A stretch of 35,303 bases of DNA from Streptomyces sp. ISL-36 (GCF_018614205.1 NZ_JAGGOS010000075.1:1-35303), one strand, 5' to 3'; positions 1-7,828 are shown, numbered from the stretch's first letter. Numbers and translations are program-made. The notes: generated by a model not told the origin, from the letters alone.

Positions 1-111
1 GAGGCCCCCGCGGCCCCCGAGGCCCCCGAGGCCGAGGTGCCGAACGCCCGTACCGACCTGGTGGCGGTCCGCCGCCGGGGCGCGGGAACGGACCTCGCGC
101 CGAATGCGTAA
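1..111 (+). CDS. bioB: Biotin synthase, C-terminal end (partial)
   Basis: Frame 1 is open from the window edge to a TAA at 109-111 and gives 36 residues that end VRRRGAGTDLAPNA, a tail I recognise from actinobacterial BioB. BioB is the radical-SAM enzyme that inserts sulfur into dethiobiotin; its catalytic domain lies outside the window. The visible part is the variable C-terminal extension, rich in Glu, Ala and Pro (repeated APE units). Its stop overlaps the bioA start: ATG at 104 and TAA at 109-111 share 8 nt, so translation is probably coupled. The assignment rests on the tail plus the bioA and bioD neighbours. Confidence 0.8.
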   Translation, partial: EAPAAPEAPEAEVPNARTDLVAVRRRGAGTDLAPNA

Positions 112-1272
112 CAGCGAACTGCTGGCCCTGGACCGGGCACACGTCTGGCATCCGTACGGCCCCATGCCGGGCCGTACGGACCCCCTGGTCGTCGCGTCCG
201 CGTCCGGGGTGCGGCTCCGGCTCGCCGAACCGGTCCATGGTCAGGCCGAGTTGATCGACGGCATGTCCTCGTGGTGGTCGGCGATCCACGGCTACAACCA
301 CCCCGTGCTCAACGAGGCGGTGCGCGACCAGCTGGACCGGATGAGCCACGTCATGTTCGGCGGACTCACCCACGAGCCGGCCGTCCGGCTCGCCACGCGT
401 CTCGTGGAGATCACCCCCGAGCCGCTGCGGCATGTCTTCCTCAGCGACTCGGGCTCGGTCTCCGTCGAGGTCGCGGCCAAGATGTGCCTGCAGTACTGGC
501 GCTCGTCGGGACGCCCCGGCAAGCAGCGGCTGCTGACCTGGCGAGGCGGCTACCACGGCGACACCTGGCAGCCGATGTCGGTGTGCGATCCCGAGGGCGG
601 GATGCACGAGCTGTGGTCGGGCGTCCTGCAGCGCCAGGTCTTCGTGGACGCGCCGCCCGCCGCGTACGAGGAGTCGTACGCCGAGCTGCTGCGTCGGAGC
701 ATCGCGGAGCATGCGGACGAGCTGGCCGCGGTGATCGTGGAGCCGGCTTCGGCCGTACCGGCGCGCTGTTCGCCGCCGACCACGCCGGTGTCTCGCCCGA
801 TGTGATGTGCGTAGGCAAGGCGCTGACCGGCGGTTATCTCTCGATGGCGGCCACTTTGTGTACGACGCCGGTGGCCGAGGGGATCTCGCGCGGCGAGGTC
901 CCGGTCCTCGCGCACGGGCCGACGTTCATGGGTAATCCACTGGCGTCCGCGGTGGCCTGCGCCTCGATCGACCTGCTGCTGTCGCAGGACTGGGCGGTCG
1001 AGGTCAAGCGGATCGAGGCGGGGCTCCGTGACGGGCTGGCGGAGGCCGCCGCGCTGCCGGGCGTGCGGGACGTACGGGTGCTCGGCGCTGTCGGCGTCGT
1101 CCAGCTCGATCACCCCGTCGACATGGCCGCGGCCACCGAGGCCGCGGTGCGGGCGGGCGTATGGCTGCGGCCGTTCCGCGACCTGATCTATGTGATGCCG
1201 CCGTTCGTGACCGGGGACGAGGACGTCGCTCGCGTCTGTGCGGCGGTACGCGCGGCCGCGTCGGCCGGCTGA
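104..1272 (+). pseudogene. bioA: bioA (DAPA aminotransferase) disrupted by an out-of-frame internal deletion
   Basis: BioA converts KAPA to 7,8-diaminopelargonic acid using S-adenosylmethionine as amino donor, with PLP as cofactor. The 5' part from ATG 104 reads as clean BioA (HPYGPM, SSWWSAIHGYNHP, GGYHGDT) up to VIVEP at about 731-745. It then continues as unrelated residues and stops at 803-805. In another frame, from about 746 to 1272, the family resumes at GFGRTGALFAADHAGVSP and includes the PLP-lysine motif GKALTGGYL. The segment that normally lies between VIVEP and GFGRTG, including the DEIATGFGRTG aspartate that contacts the PLP ring, is missing (roughly 37 codons, about 112 nt, not a multiple of 3). 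The junction sits on CCGG (743-746), which would be present in both flanks of an intact gene, as expected for a microhomology deletion. A consensus or assembly error is the alternative. As written, no functional BioA is made here. Confidence 0.88.
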
Positions 1273-1390
1273 CGGCGGCACGGCGGTCGGCACAGGGCGG
1301 TCGGCACACGGCAGCCGCGCTCAGCAACCGCAGTCGGGCACACGGACACAGCACACGGACACGGACACGGCAGAAGGGACACCACACATC
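1273..1390 (+). repeat. bioA-bioD spacer with short tandem repeats
   Basis: This 118-nt spacer starts right after the bioA stop. It holds a 13-nt unit (GGCGGTCGGCACA) at 1282-1294 and 1296-1308, followed by cacacggacac-type short repeats at about 1338-1368. An AAGGGA ribosome-binding site precedes the bioD ATG. I see no gene or clear hairpin. Confidence 0.6.
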
Positions 1391-2119
1391 ATGAGCGTGA
1401 TCGTCGTCAGCGGTACGGGGACCGAGATCGGCAAGACGATCGTCACCGCGGCTGTGGCCGCCGTGGCCACGGCCCAGGGGCGGTCGGTCGCTGTGCTCAA
1501 GCCCGCGCAGACCGGACTCGGTCCGGGCGAGCTGGGAGACGCGGACGAGGTCGTACGGCTCTCCGGGGCGGCGGCCTCCGCCGAACTGGGCCGGTTCCCC
1601 GAGCCGTTGGCGCCCGCCACGGCCGCCCGGCGGGCGCGAACGGCGCCGGTCGGGCCGCAGGAGGTCGCCGAGGCGGCCGCGAAGCTGGCCGCCGAACACG
1701 ACCTGGTCCTGGTGGAGGGCGCGGGCGGGCTCCTGGTCCGTTTCGACGAGGACGGCGGCACGCTCGCCGACGCGGCCCGCCTGCTCGGCGCGCCGGTCCT
1801 CGTGGTGGCACCGGCAGGGCTCGGCACACTCAACGCGACCGCGCTCACGGCCGAGGCGCTGCGGGCGCGGGGCATCGAGCAACTGGGGGTGGTGGTCGGC
1901 AGCTGGCCGGCCTCCCCCGATCTGGCCGAGCGCTGCAATCTGGAGGATCTGCCGGAAGCGGCCTCGGCGCCGCTGCTGGGCGCCGTGCCGGAGGGCGCGG
2001 GGGCGCTGGACCCGGCCGAGTTCCGTGCGCGCGCGGCCGAGTGGCTGGCTCCGGCGCTGGGCGGGGCATGGGACGCGACGCGGTTCACCGCGACGTTCGC
2101 CGCGAGCGAGCGGCCCTGA
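1391..2119 (+). CDS. bioD: ATP-dependent dethiobiotin synthetase
   Basis: BioD carboxylates 7,8-diaminopelargonic acid and closes the ureido ring with ATP and Mg2+, giving dethiobiotin, the substrate of BioB. The 242-residue product starts MSVIVVSGTGTEIGKT, with the family P-loop (GTGTEIGKT) at about residues 8-16. It then shows KPAQTG (about 36-41) and VEGAGGLLV (about 111-119), both typical of BioD. ATG 1391 was chosen because it lies directly before the P-loop strand and behind an AAGGGA element; the frame is open further upstream but without similarity. It is third in the bioB-bioA-bioD order. Because bioA is broken, its substrate must come from another aminotransferase or the pathway is idle. 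The gene itself looks intact. Its stop lies at the head of a degenerate 30-bp tandem array. Confidence 0.93.
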   Translation: MSVIVVSGTGTEIGKTIVTAAVAAVATAQGRSVAVLKPAQTGLGPGELGDADEVVRLSGAAASAELGRFPEPLAPATAARRARTAPVGPQEVAEAAAKLAAEHDLVLVEGAGGLLVRFDEDGGTLADAARLLGAPVLVVAPAGLGTLNATALTAEALRARGIEQLGVVVGSWPASPDLAERCNLEDLPEAASAPLLGAVPEGAGALDPAEFRARAAEWLAPALGGAWDATRFTATFAASERP

Positions 2120-2130
2120 AACACGCGGTG

Positions 2131-2270
2131 CCGAGACGAGCTGGTCGTGTATGCGCGGCGCCGAAACGAGCGATCGTGTCACGCGCGGCGCCGAAACGAG
2201 CGGCCGTGTCACGCGCGGCGCCGAAACGAGCGGCCGTGTCACGCGCGGCGCCGAAACGAGCCGCCCTGAT
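2131..2270. repeat. 30-bp minisatellite downstream of bioD
   Basis: The unit is CCGAAACGAGCGGCCGTGTC followed by ACGCGCGGCG. Copies start at 2131 (diverged), 2161, 2191, 2221 and 2251 (partial); 2191-2220 and 2221-2250 are identical. Positions 2101-2130, which contain the bioD stop codon, match the unit at about 21 of 30 bases, so the array may have grown from the gene end. The period is a multiple of 3, so open frames run through it on both strands without coding value. There are no spacers, so it is not CRISPR. Confidence 0.92.
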
Positions 2271-2273
2271 CCG

Positions 2274-2279
2274 TAGGGT
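2274..2279 (+). promoter_or_regulatory. -10 element of the VOC gene, probable leaderless start
   Basis: TAGGGT fits the actinobacterial -10 consensus (TAnnnT). It lies 6 nt before ATG 2286, so transcription should begin at or next to the start codon. It directly abuts the 3' end of the 30-bp repeats, which therefore occupy the -35 region. I see no convincing -35. Confidence 0.5.
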
Positions 2280-2285
2280 GGATGT

Positions 2286-2630
2286 ATGCGTGCACACGTT
2301 CAGGAGATCGTCTTCGACTGCGCCGATCCGGCGGGGCTGGTGCGGTTCTGGGCCGAGCTTCTCGGCGGGGCTCCGGTCGACCGGAGCCCCGACTGGTCGT
2401 ACGTCGAGCCGCCGGGGTTCGTCCGGATCGCCTTCCAGCAGGTCCCCGAGGGCAAGGCCGTGAAGAACCGGCTCCATCTGGATGTGGAGGTGGCCGAGCT
2501 GGAGGCGGCGGCCGACGAGGCGACACGCCTCGGGGCGGAGCGGGTCGCCTCGATCGTCACCGACGACCACGGGGCCTTTCAGGTGATGCGCGACCCCGAG
2601 GGCAACGAGTTCTGCTTCGTGGCGGGCTGA
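2286..2630 (+). CDS. VOC (glyoxalase-like) family protein
   Basis: This 114-residue single-domain protein is of the vicinal oxygen chelate fold. It starts MRAHVQEIVFDCADPAGLVRFWAELLGG and ends in the characteristic DPEGNEFCFV strand (about 103-112), with LHLDVEV in the middle (about 64-70). Such small actinobacterial VOC proteins (Glyoxalase_6 type) act as dimers and are mostly of unknown substrate; some bind antibiotics or act as metal-dependent lyases or dioxygenases. The start is set by the -10 element 6 nt upstream. It is alone between the minisatellite and the methyltransferase. Function beyond the fold cannot be told. Confidence 0.85.
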   Translation: MRAHVQEIVFDCADPAGLVRFWAELLGGAPVDRSPDWSYVEPPGFVRIAFQQVPEGKAVKNRLHLDVEVAELEAAADEATRLGAERVASIVTDDHGAFQVMRDPEGNEFCFVAG

Positions 2631-2728
2631 GCGGGCCGGTTCGCGGGCAGAATCCCCCTGTCCGGTTCCGTTTCCGCTTCTGCGCCTGCTTCCGCTGCTA
2701 CGCATCGGAACGTCGGAGGAGGTCCGCG

Positions 2729-3394
2729 ATGTCATCGCGTTCCACCCGGGTCCCCCGGGACGCCGTCCACCACCCTCTCTTCGCCCGCTTCTACGCGCGG
2801 TTCAGCGTCTCCGCCGACGAGAAGGGCGGAATCGGCGCCCTCCGTACGGAGCTGCTGGCTGGCCTGTCCGGCCGGGTGATCGAGATCGGTGCGGGGAACG
2901 GCCTGAACTTCGCCCACTATCCCCGTACCGTCTCCGAGGTCGTCGCCATCGAACCGGAGCGGCATCTGCGGCAGTTGGCGGCCGACGCCGCCCTGCGCGC
3001 GGACGTGCCGGTGGATGTGGTGCCCGGCGCGGCTGAGGCTCTCCCGGTGAAGAGCGAGGCCTTCGACGCGGCGGTGGTCTCGTTGGTCCTGTGCTCCGTG
3101 CGGGATGTGCCGCGGGCGCTCGCCGAGCTGCACCGGGTGCTGCGCCCGGGCGGCGAACTCCGCTTCTTCGAGCACGGGTTGGCGCCGGGCCGCGGGATGG
3201 CCCGGACCCAGCGGGTCCTCGACCGGACGGTGTGGCCGCGGCTGTTCGGCGGCTGTCACACGGCCCGCGCTCCCCTCGCCGCCATCGAGGCGGCCGGGTT
3301 CGAACCGACCGGGCATCGCAGCCTCCTCGTCCCGGAGAAGGGGCCCCGACTTCCCACGTCCTTCTGTGTGTTGGGGGCCGCGCGGCGGGATTAG
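2729..3394 (+). CDS. Class I SAM-dependent methyltransferase
   Basis: The 221-residue product has the Rossmann methyltransferase signatures in order: motif I VIEIGAGNGLNF (about 50-61), an acidic ribose-binding residue in VVAIEPE (about 71-77), AEALPVKSEAFDAAVVSLVLCSV (motifs II-III, about 102-124) and LRPGGELRFFEHG (about 136-148). The layout resembles UbiE/Methyltransf_11-type enzymes, including phospholipid or small-molecule methyltransferases. The substrate is not predictable. ATG 2729 follows a strong GGAGGAGG ribosome-binding site. The upstream stretch 2631-2728 is pyrimidine-rich (ttccgtttccgcttctgc) and holds no gene. It appears monocistronic between the VOC and LLM genes, all on the same strand. 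Confidence 0.88.
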   Translation: MSSRSTRVPRDAVHHPLFARFYARFSVSADEKGGIGALRTELLAGLSGRVIEIGAGNGLNFAHYPRTVSEVVAIEPERHLRQLAADAALRADVPVDVVPGAAEALPVKSEAFDAAVVSLVLCSVRDVPRALAELHRVLRPGGELRFFEHGLAPGRGMARTQRVLDRTVWPRLFGGCHTARAPLAAIEAAGFEPTGHRSLLVPEKGPRLPTSFCVLGAARRD

Positions 3395-3457
3395 CGGGCG
3401 GTGGCGTACGTTCGGTGGACATCGGCAAAGAGATCGACACCGACAGGGGGAGACGCC

Positions 3458-4321
3458 ATGACGTTACCGTTCCGCTTCGCTGTGAACATGCTCAGGCCGG
3501 GGACCGGCGAGGAGTGGCGGGCGCGCTGCCGCCGCGCCGAGGAGCTGGGCTACGACCTGATCCTGGTCCCCGACCATCTGGGGATGCCCGCACCGTTCCC
3601 GGCCCTGGTCGCGGCGGCCGAGGCCACGACCCGGCCGCGCGTCGGCACCTTCGTGCTCAACGCGGGTTTCTGGAACCCGAGCCTGCTGGCCCGCGAGGTG
3701 ACCACGACCGACGCCCTGACCGGGGGGCGGCTGGAGCTCGGACTCGGGACGGGCTATGTGCGCGAGGAGCACGAGCGGGCGGGGATCGAATTCCTTCCGC
3801 CGGGCGCCCGGGTCGACCATCTGACGCGGACCATCGAGGAGCTGGACCGGGTCCTCACCGAGGAGGGCTCGCCCCGCCCTCCGCTGCTGATCGGCGGGAA
3901 CGGAGACCGTGTCCTGCGTCTCGCCGCGCGGCACGCCGACATCATGGCCTTCGCCGGTGGGCGTACCGAGGGAGGCTCCGTCACCGTCCTGTCTCCGAAG
4001 GAGATGGACGAGCGGGTGGCCACGTACCGCCGGTTCGAGAAGGAGGCGGGACGTGCCGAGCCCGCCGAACTGAACCTGCTGCTCCAGCGGGTCGTCGTGA
4101 CCGACGACCCCGCTTCGGCGGTGGCGGACTTCCTGCCGTACGTCTCCCATCTGAGCGAGGAGGAGGTGCGGGACCTGCCGCTGCTCGCGGTCGGCGGTGT
4201 GCGGGAGATCGCCGACCAGCTGCGTGAGCGGCGTGAACGGTACGGGTTCTCCTACCTCACGGTTCTGGACGACGCCATGGAGGCCTTCGGCCCGGTCATC
4301 GAGGAACTGCGCGAGAGCTGA
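3458..4321 (+). CDS. LLM-class F420-dependent oxidoreductase
   Basis: The 287-residue product belongs to the luciferase-like monooxygenase TIM-barrel superfamily. Typical elements are an N-terminal strand FRFAVNMLRPG, a substrate/flavin loop LILVPDHLGMPAPFPAL (about 34-50), LTGGRLELGLGTGYVREEHERAGI (about 87-110) and PPLLIGGNGDRVLRLAARHADI (about 143-164). The LGLGTGY and IGGNG motifs bind the F420 or FMN phosphate in the family. It most resembles the actinobacterial F420 subgroup related to MSMEG_2516. Substrate unknown. ATG 3458 was chosen for the GGGGGAG site just upstream. The stop codon lies inside an 11-bp tandem array. Monocistronic by spacing. Confidence 0.88.
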   Translation: MTLPFRFAVNMLRPGTGEEWRARCRRAEELGYDLILVPDHLGMPAPFPALVAAAEATTRPRVGTFVLNAGFWNPSLLAREVTTTDALTGGRLELGLGTGYVREEHERAGIEFLPPGARVDHLTRTIEELDRVLTEEGSPRPPLLIGGNGDRVLRLAARHADIMAFAGGRTEGGSVTVLSPKEMDERVATYRRFEKEAGRAEPAELNLLLQRVVVTDDPASAVADFLPYVSHLSEEEVRDLPLLAVGGVREIADQLRERRERYGFSYLTVLDDAMEAFGPVIEELRES

Positions 4322-4358
4322 GCGGGAGCTGAGCGGGAGCTGAGCGGGAGCTGAGCAG
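4315..4358. repeat. 11-bp tandem repeat spanning the stop of the LLM gene
   Basis: GAGCTGAGCGG is repeated at 4315, 4326 and 4337, with a fourth copy (GAGCTGAGCAG) at 4348. The native stop TGA (4319-4321) is inside the first copy, and each copy repeats the same TGA in a shifting frame, so extra stops now follow in all three frames. Confidence 0.95.
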
Positions 4359-4444
4359 CCGGGGGCGAGGGCCCCCGGGGCCGGGGCGCCCGCATGGCGA
4401 AACGCGGTCGACGGGCGGCCGGAGACGGTGGTGGGATGCGGTGC

Positions 4445-4876
4445 ATGACCGACGTGCGCATCCGGGCCGCGGAGGCGGCCGACCTCGACGCCGTGCTGGC
4501 CTTCTGGAAGGTCGCCGCCGAGGGCACCAGCATCAGTGACGACCGTGCCGGCATCGAGCGGCTCGTCGCCCGCGACCCCGAGGCGCTGATCCTCGCGGAG
4601 CGCGGCGGCGAGCTGGCCGGCACGGTGATCGCCGGCTTCGACGGCTGGCGCTGTCACCTCTACCGGCTCGCCGTCCATCCGGACCACCGCCGCCGGGGTG
4701 TGGGCGGCGCCCTGCTCGCGGCGGCGGAGGAGCGCTTCGTGGGGCTCGGCGGCCGACGGGCGGACGCCATGGTGCTCGATCGCAACACCCTCGGGCAGCA
4801 TGCGTGGCGCGCGGCGGAGTACGGCCCCGAGGAGCAGTGGACCCGCTGGGTGAAGCCGCTGCCGACCGCCCGCTGA
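4445..4876 (+). CDS. GNAT family N-acetyltransferase
   Basis: This compact 143-residue GNAT has acetyl-CoA motif A as LAVHPDHRRRGVGGALLAAAEERF (about 75-98; the R-R-G-V-G pyrophosphate loop is intact). The N-terminal strand is VRIRAAEAADLDAVLAFW. It would transfer acetyl from acetyl-CoA to an amine; the substrate is unknown. ATG 4445 was preferred over an in-frame ATG at 4394 because the family fold begins at VRIRAAE and a GGTGGGA site precedes it. The gene ends with GCCGACCGC...TGA, followed at once by GCCGACCGA, a weak 16-nt duplication, then GATCGAGGATT / GATCGAGGATG (11 nt, twice). Confidence 0.87.
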   Translation: MTDVRIRAAEAADLDAVLAFWKVAAEGTSISDDRAGIERLVARDPEALILAERGGELAGTVIAGFDGWRCHLYRLAVHPDHRRRGVGGALLAAAEERFVGLGGRRADAMVLDRNTLGQHAWRAAEYGPEEQWTRWVKPLPTAR

Positions 4877-5087
4877 GCCGACCGAGAAGCGATCGAGGAT
4901 TGATCGAGGATGATTGATAGGTGGTCGAGGGGTGAGCACCGGACTGCTTTGCCCACCCTTTACCATGGGTACTTCATTTCCTGACGACCGAAAGGTGTGA
5001 GCGTCCGCCCATGGGCGAGCCTCCCAGTACCGAACGACATCGAGCGATCCCCGTGCCCCTGGCTGATCATGGGACGGAGGTGAACCG
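4877..5087 (+). other. Intergenic leader before the CNNM pair
   Basis: These 211 nt hold no credible gene. They contain two 11-nt direct repeats (4891-4912), an AT-richer stretch at 4950-4990 that may hold a promoter, a perfect 12-nt palindrome CGCCCATGGGCG (5006-5017), and a GGAGG ribosome-binding site at 5076-5080, 7 nt before ATG 5088. The length and the palindromes leave room for a structured leader, but I do not recognise a known riboswitch such as the M-box. Confidence 0.4.
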
Positions 5088-6428
5088 ATGATTGAAGTTC
5101 TTCTGCTCCTGGTGGCGCTGCTGCTCTCGCTCGCCTGCGGCGCCTTCGTCGCGGCCGAGTTCTCGCTGACCACCGTCGAGCGATCCGAGCTCGAGCGCGC
5201 CGTGGAGCGTGGTGAACGCGGCGCGGCGAGTGCCCTCAAGGCCGTCAAGTCGCTCACCTTCCAGCTCTCCGGTGCCCAGCTCGGCATCACGGTCACCAAC
5301 CTGGTCGTCGGCATGCTCTCCGAGCCCTCGATCGCCAAGCTGATCCGCGGACCGGTCGAAGACATCGGCCTGCCCGCCTCCGTGGCCTCCTCGGTGGCCC
5401 TGGTCATCGGCACCGCCCTGTCGACCGTCGTCCTGATGGTCGTCGGCGAGCTGGTCCCGAAGAACTGGGCCATCTCCTCGCCGCTGGCGATCGCCAAGCG
5501 GGTGGCCACCCCGCAGCGGATCTTCACGGCGGCCTTCAAGCCGCTGATCAGCCATCTCAACAACACGGCGAACCGGATCGTGCGCCGGATCGGCATGGAG
5601 CCGGCCGAGGAGCTGGCCTCGGCCCGTTCCCCGCAGGAGCTCGTCGCCCTGGCCCGCCATTCCGCCAAGGAGGGCGCGCTGGCGGCGGACACCGCCGAAC
5701 TCTTCGTACGGACCCTCAATCTGGCCGAGCTGACGGCGGAGAACGTCATGACCCCGCGGGTCCAGGTCACCGCGCTCGAGGTGCAGGCCACCGCCGAGGA
5801 CGTCGCGAACGCGACTCGCGCGACCGGCCTCTCCCGCTTCCCCGTCTACCACGGGAACCTCGACACGGTGGTCGGCATCGCCCACATCAAGGACGTCCTG
5901 GCGATACCGGCCGCCGAGCGGCGCCTCCGGCGCATCGGGGACATGCTGCGCGAGCCGCTGCTGGTCCCGGAGACACTGACCGTGGACCGGCTCCTCGACC
6001 GGCTGTCGGGCAAGCAGACGATGGCGGTCGTCATCGACGAGTACGGCGGCACGGCCGGCGTCGCGACGCTGGAGGACATCGTGGAGGAGGTCGTCGGCGA
6101 GGTGCGCGACGAGCACGACCCGCACGAGACGCCGGATCTGGCACCGGCGGGTGTCGACGCGGACGGGCGTGAGCTCTGGTCCGCGGACGGCGCGGCGCGC
6201 ACCGATCAGCTGGAGGCGATCGGTCTGCGGGTGCCGGACGGTCCGTACGAGACGCTGGCGGGTGTCCTCGCCACCGAGCTGGGGCGGATCCCCGCCGTCG
6301 GTGACAGCGTGGAGCTGGCCGGCTGGCAGCTCGAAGTCGTGGACGCCTCGGGTCGCCGGGCCGCACGGGTGCTGATGCACGTGCCGCCGGCACAGGACGC
6401 CACGGCGACCGGGGAGGCGGGCCGATGA
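5088..6428 (+). CDS. CNNM/CorC-type membrane protein with CBS pair (hemolysin family)
   Basis: The 446-residue product has the three-part layout of the HlyC/CorC/CNNM family. A DUF21 membrane domain (about 1-185) carries hydrophobic segments LLLVALLLSLACGAFVAAEF, LGITVTNLVVGML and a segment ending TVVLMVVGELVPKN (the conserved GE-PKN motif). A CBS pair follows (about 205-335; VMTPRVQVTAL, GLSRFPVYHG, VVIDEYGGTAGVATLEDI), then a C-terminal CorC_HlyC domain (about 360-435). Members are implicated in Mg2+ or Co2+ transport and resistance; 'hemolysin' is a historical name. ATG 5088 follows GGAGG. Its TGA overlaps the next ATG by ATGA (6425-6428), so the two paralogues are made together and may form a hetero-oligomer. 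Confidence 0.92.
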   Translation: MIEVLLLLVALLLSLACGAFVAAEFSLTTVERSELERAVERGERGAASALKAVKSLTFQLSGAQLGITVTNLVVGMLSEPSIAKLIRGPVEDIGLPASVASSVALVIGTALSTVVLMVVGELVPKNWAISSPLAIAKRVATPQRIFTAAFKPLISHLNNTANRIVRRIGMEPAEELASARSPQELVALARHSAKEGALAADTAELFVRTLNLAELTAENVMTPRVQVTALEVQATAEDVANATRATGLSRFPVYHGNLDTVVGIAHIKDVLAIPAAERRLRRIGDMLREPLLVPETLTVDRLLDRLSGKQTMAVVIDEYGGTAGVATLEDIVEEVVGEVRDEHDPHETPDLAPAGVDADGRELWSADGAARTDQLEAIGLRVPDGPYETLAGVLATELGRIPAVGDSVELAGWQLEVVDASGRRAARVLMHVPPAQDATATGEAGR

Positions 6429-7444
6429 CCGCGATCCAGTTGCTGATCGGCTTCCTGACCCTGGTCGTGAACGCCTTCTTCGTCGGCGCGGAGTTCGCCC
6501 TGATCTCCGTCCGCCGCAGTCAGATCGAACCGGAGGCGGAGGCGGGGAACCGGCGCGCTCGCAGCGTCATCTGGGGTCTCGAGCACGTCTCCGCGCTGCT
6601 CGCCGCGGCGCAGCTCGGCATCACGCTGTGCACCCTGGTGCTCGGTATCGTCGCCGAGCCGGCCATCGCCCACCTGCTGGAGCCGGTCTTCGACGCGGTC
6701 GGCGTGCCGCACGGCCTGGTGCACCCGATCTCGTTCGTGATCGCGCTGGCCGTGGCGACCTATCTGCACATGCTGCTCGGCGAGATGGTGCCGAAGAACA
6801 TCGCCCTGGCCGAGCCGACGCGCACCGCGCTGCTCCTCGGCCCGCCGCTGGTCGCCGTCGCCCGGGCACTGCGCCCGGTGATCTTCGCGATCAACGCCTT
6901 CGCCAACGCGCTGCTCAAGCTGTTGCGCGTGGAGACGAGGAACGAGGTCTCGGCGACGTTCTCGGACGACGAGCTGGCCAGGATGGTGACCGACGCCGGC
7001 GTCGCCGGTCTGCTCGACGACCGTGCGGCCGAGCGGCTGCACGACGCCCTGGAGCTCGGCCGCCGCCCGGTGCGGGACGTGGTCATGCCGCTGGAGAAGG
7101 TCGTGTACGCCGCGGTGGGCACGACGCCCGAGGAGCTGGAGGCGCTGGCCGCGCACTCGGGCTTCTCCCGCTTCCCGGTGGTCGACTCCGGCCGGCGGAT
7201 CCTGGGCTACCTGCATGTGAAGGACGCCCTGGACGTGGCACCGCGCCATCTGCCCTTCCCGGTGTCGGCCCTGCGGCCGATCGCCCGGGTCAGGGCCGCC
7301 ACGCCGATGGACGACGTACTGACGGCGATGCGCCGCAGCCGTACGCACCTGGCGGCGGTCCTGGACGAGAACGGCAAGCTGGCCGGACTCGTCACGATGG
7401 AGGACGTGCTGCGGGAACTGGTGGGACGGCCCACGGCGACGTAG
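6425..7444 (+). CDS. Second CNNM/CBS membrane protein, lacking the CorC domain
   Basis: This 339-residue paralogue of the preceding gene has a DUF21 membrane domain (about 1-190; FLTLVVNAFFVGAEFALISV at the N terminus, LGEMVPKNIALAEPTR around 118-133) and a CBS pair (about 215-335; VMPLEKVVYAA, GFSRFPVVDSGRRILGYLHVKDAL, AVLDENGKLAGLVTMEDVLRELVG). It stops right after the second CBS motif, so the C-terminal CorC_HlyC domain of its partner is absent. This is a normal variant among actinobacterial pairs rather than a truncation, since the stop is followed by a strong terminator. It is translationally coupled through ATGA. Likely role: partner subunit in divalent-cation transport or homeostasis (family knowledge, substrate inferred). 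Confidence 0.9.
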   Translation: MTAIQLLIGFLTLVVNAFFVGAEFALISVRRSQIEPEAEAGNRRARSVIWGLEHVSALLAAAQLGITLCTLVLGIVAEPAIAHLLEPVFDAVGVPHGLVHPISFVIALAVATYLHMLLGEMVPKNIALAEPTRTALLLGPPLVAVARALRPVIFAINAFANALLKLLRVETRNEVSATFSDDELARMVTDAGVAGLLDDRAAERLHDALELGRRPVRDVVMPLEKVVYAAVGTTPEELEALAAHSGFSRFPVVDSGRRILGYLHVKDALDVAPRHLPFPVSALRPIARVRAATPMDDVLTAMRRSRTHLAAVLDENGKLAGLVTMEDVLRELVGRPTAT

Positions 7445-7466
7445 TTCCACGGTTGCCGTGAAGTTC

Positions 7467-7499
7467 GGGGCCCGGGGCGCGCTGTGCGCCCCGGGCCCC
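7467..7499. terminator. Strong terminator hairpin between convergent genes
   Basis: A perfect 14-bp stem (GGGGCCCGGGGCGC / GCGCCCCGGGCCCC) with a 5-nt loop (GCTGT). It lies 23 nt after the CNNM stop and just 3' of the convergent gene that ends at 7508, so it can serve both. There is no U-tract, as is usual in Streptomyces. Confidence 0.88.
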
Positions 7500-7507
7500 G
7501 TCGCGTC

Positions 7508-7828
7508 CTACGGCCGTGGCGGCGCGCCCGGCGGGGTCCCGCTCGCGTCGCGCCGGACCTGGTGCGGGTCCTGGGTGAGGCCGAACCCCTGCGAGACCTT
7601 GAGGAGCTCCTCGCGCCAGGGGCCGGGCGGCTGCCGGAGCGCGGCCTCGCGGAAGAGCCCGTCCAGGGTGCGACGGTCGGCGGCCTGGAGGCGGCTGAGG
7701 GTGTGGGCGGTGCTCTCCAGCCATGTCAGCGCCGTGTCGGGGTCGAGGGTCTCGTCGTCGCAGGTCTCGACGACCGTCACCAGCTCGGCCAGCGCCTCCG
7801 CCAGCATGTTCAGGAGTGCGTCGCTCAC
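7508..7828 (-). CDS. Conserved hypothetical protein, 106 residues
   Basis: I do not recognise a named family. The protein starts (GTG, 7828) MSDALLNMLAEALAELVTVVETCDDETLDPDTA and is almost wholly predicted helix, acidic, with no signal peptide or membrane segment. The C terminus (from about residue 88) is Pro/Arg-rich and disordered. The GTG is preceded on its strand by GGGGAGGGGAGA, a good ribosome-binding site, and codon bias is normal, which supports a real gene. It is divergent from the SGNH hydrolase over 65 nt that contain a 14-nt palindrome, so the two may be co-regulated. Confidence 0.72.
   Translation of the reverse strand: MSDALLNMLAEALAELVTVVETCDDETLDPDTALTWLESTAHTLSRLQAADRRTLDGLFREAALRQPPGPWREELLKVSQGFGLTQDPHQVRRDASGTPPGAPPRP

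Noticed and set aside
803..1272. Two separate genes instead of one broken bioA
   Set aside because: The downstream part begins in mid-domain (GFGRTG) with no start, and both halves align consecutively to a single BioA.
1004..2242. 412-residue minus-strand open frame with VSAPRVTRPL-type repeats, and similar frames through the minisatellite
   Set aside because: It is antisense to bioA and bioD; the repeat peptides are only the 30-bp DNA repeat read in frame, and there is no family similarity.
2131..2270. CRISPR-like array
   Set aside because: The 30-bp units abut each other with no spacers, so it is a minisatellite.
4877..5087. Mg2+ (M-box) or other metal riboswitch before the CNNM pair
   Set aside because: The context is suggestive and there is a 12-nt palindrome, but I cannot match the conserved core of any known riboswitch.
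3464..5791. 775-residue minus-strand open frame opposite the LLM, GNAT and CNNM genes
   Set aside because: It is a high-GC shadow frame; the plus-strand genes have clear domains, starts and ribosome-binding sites.
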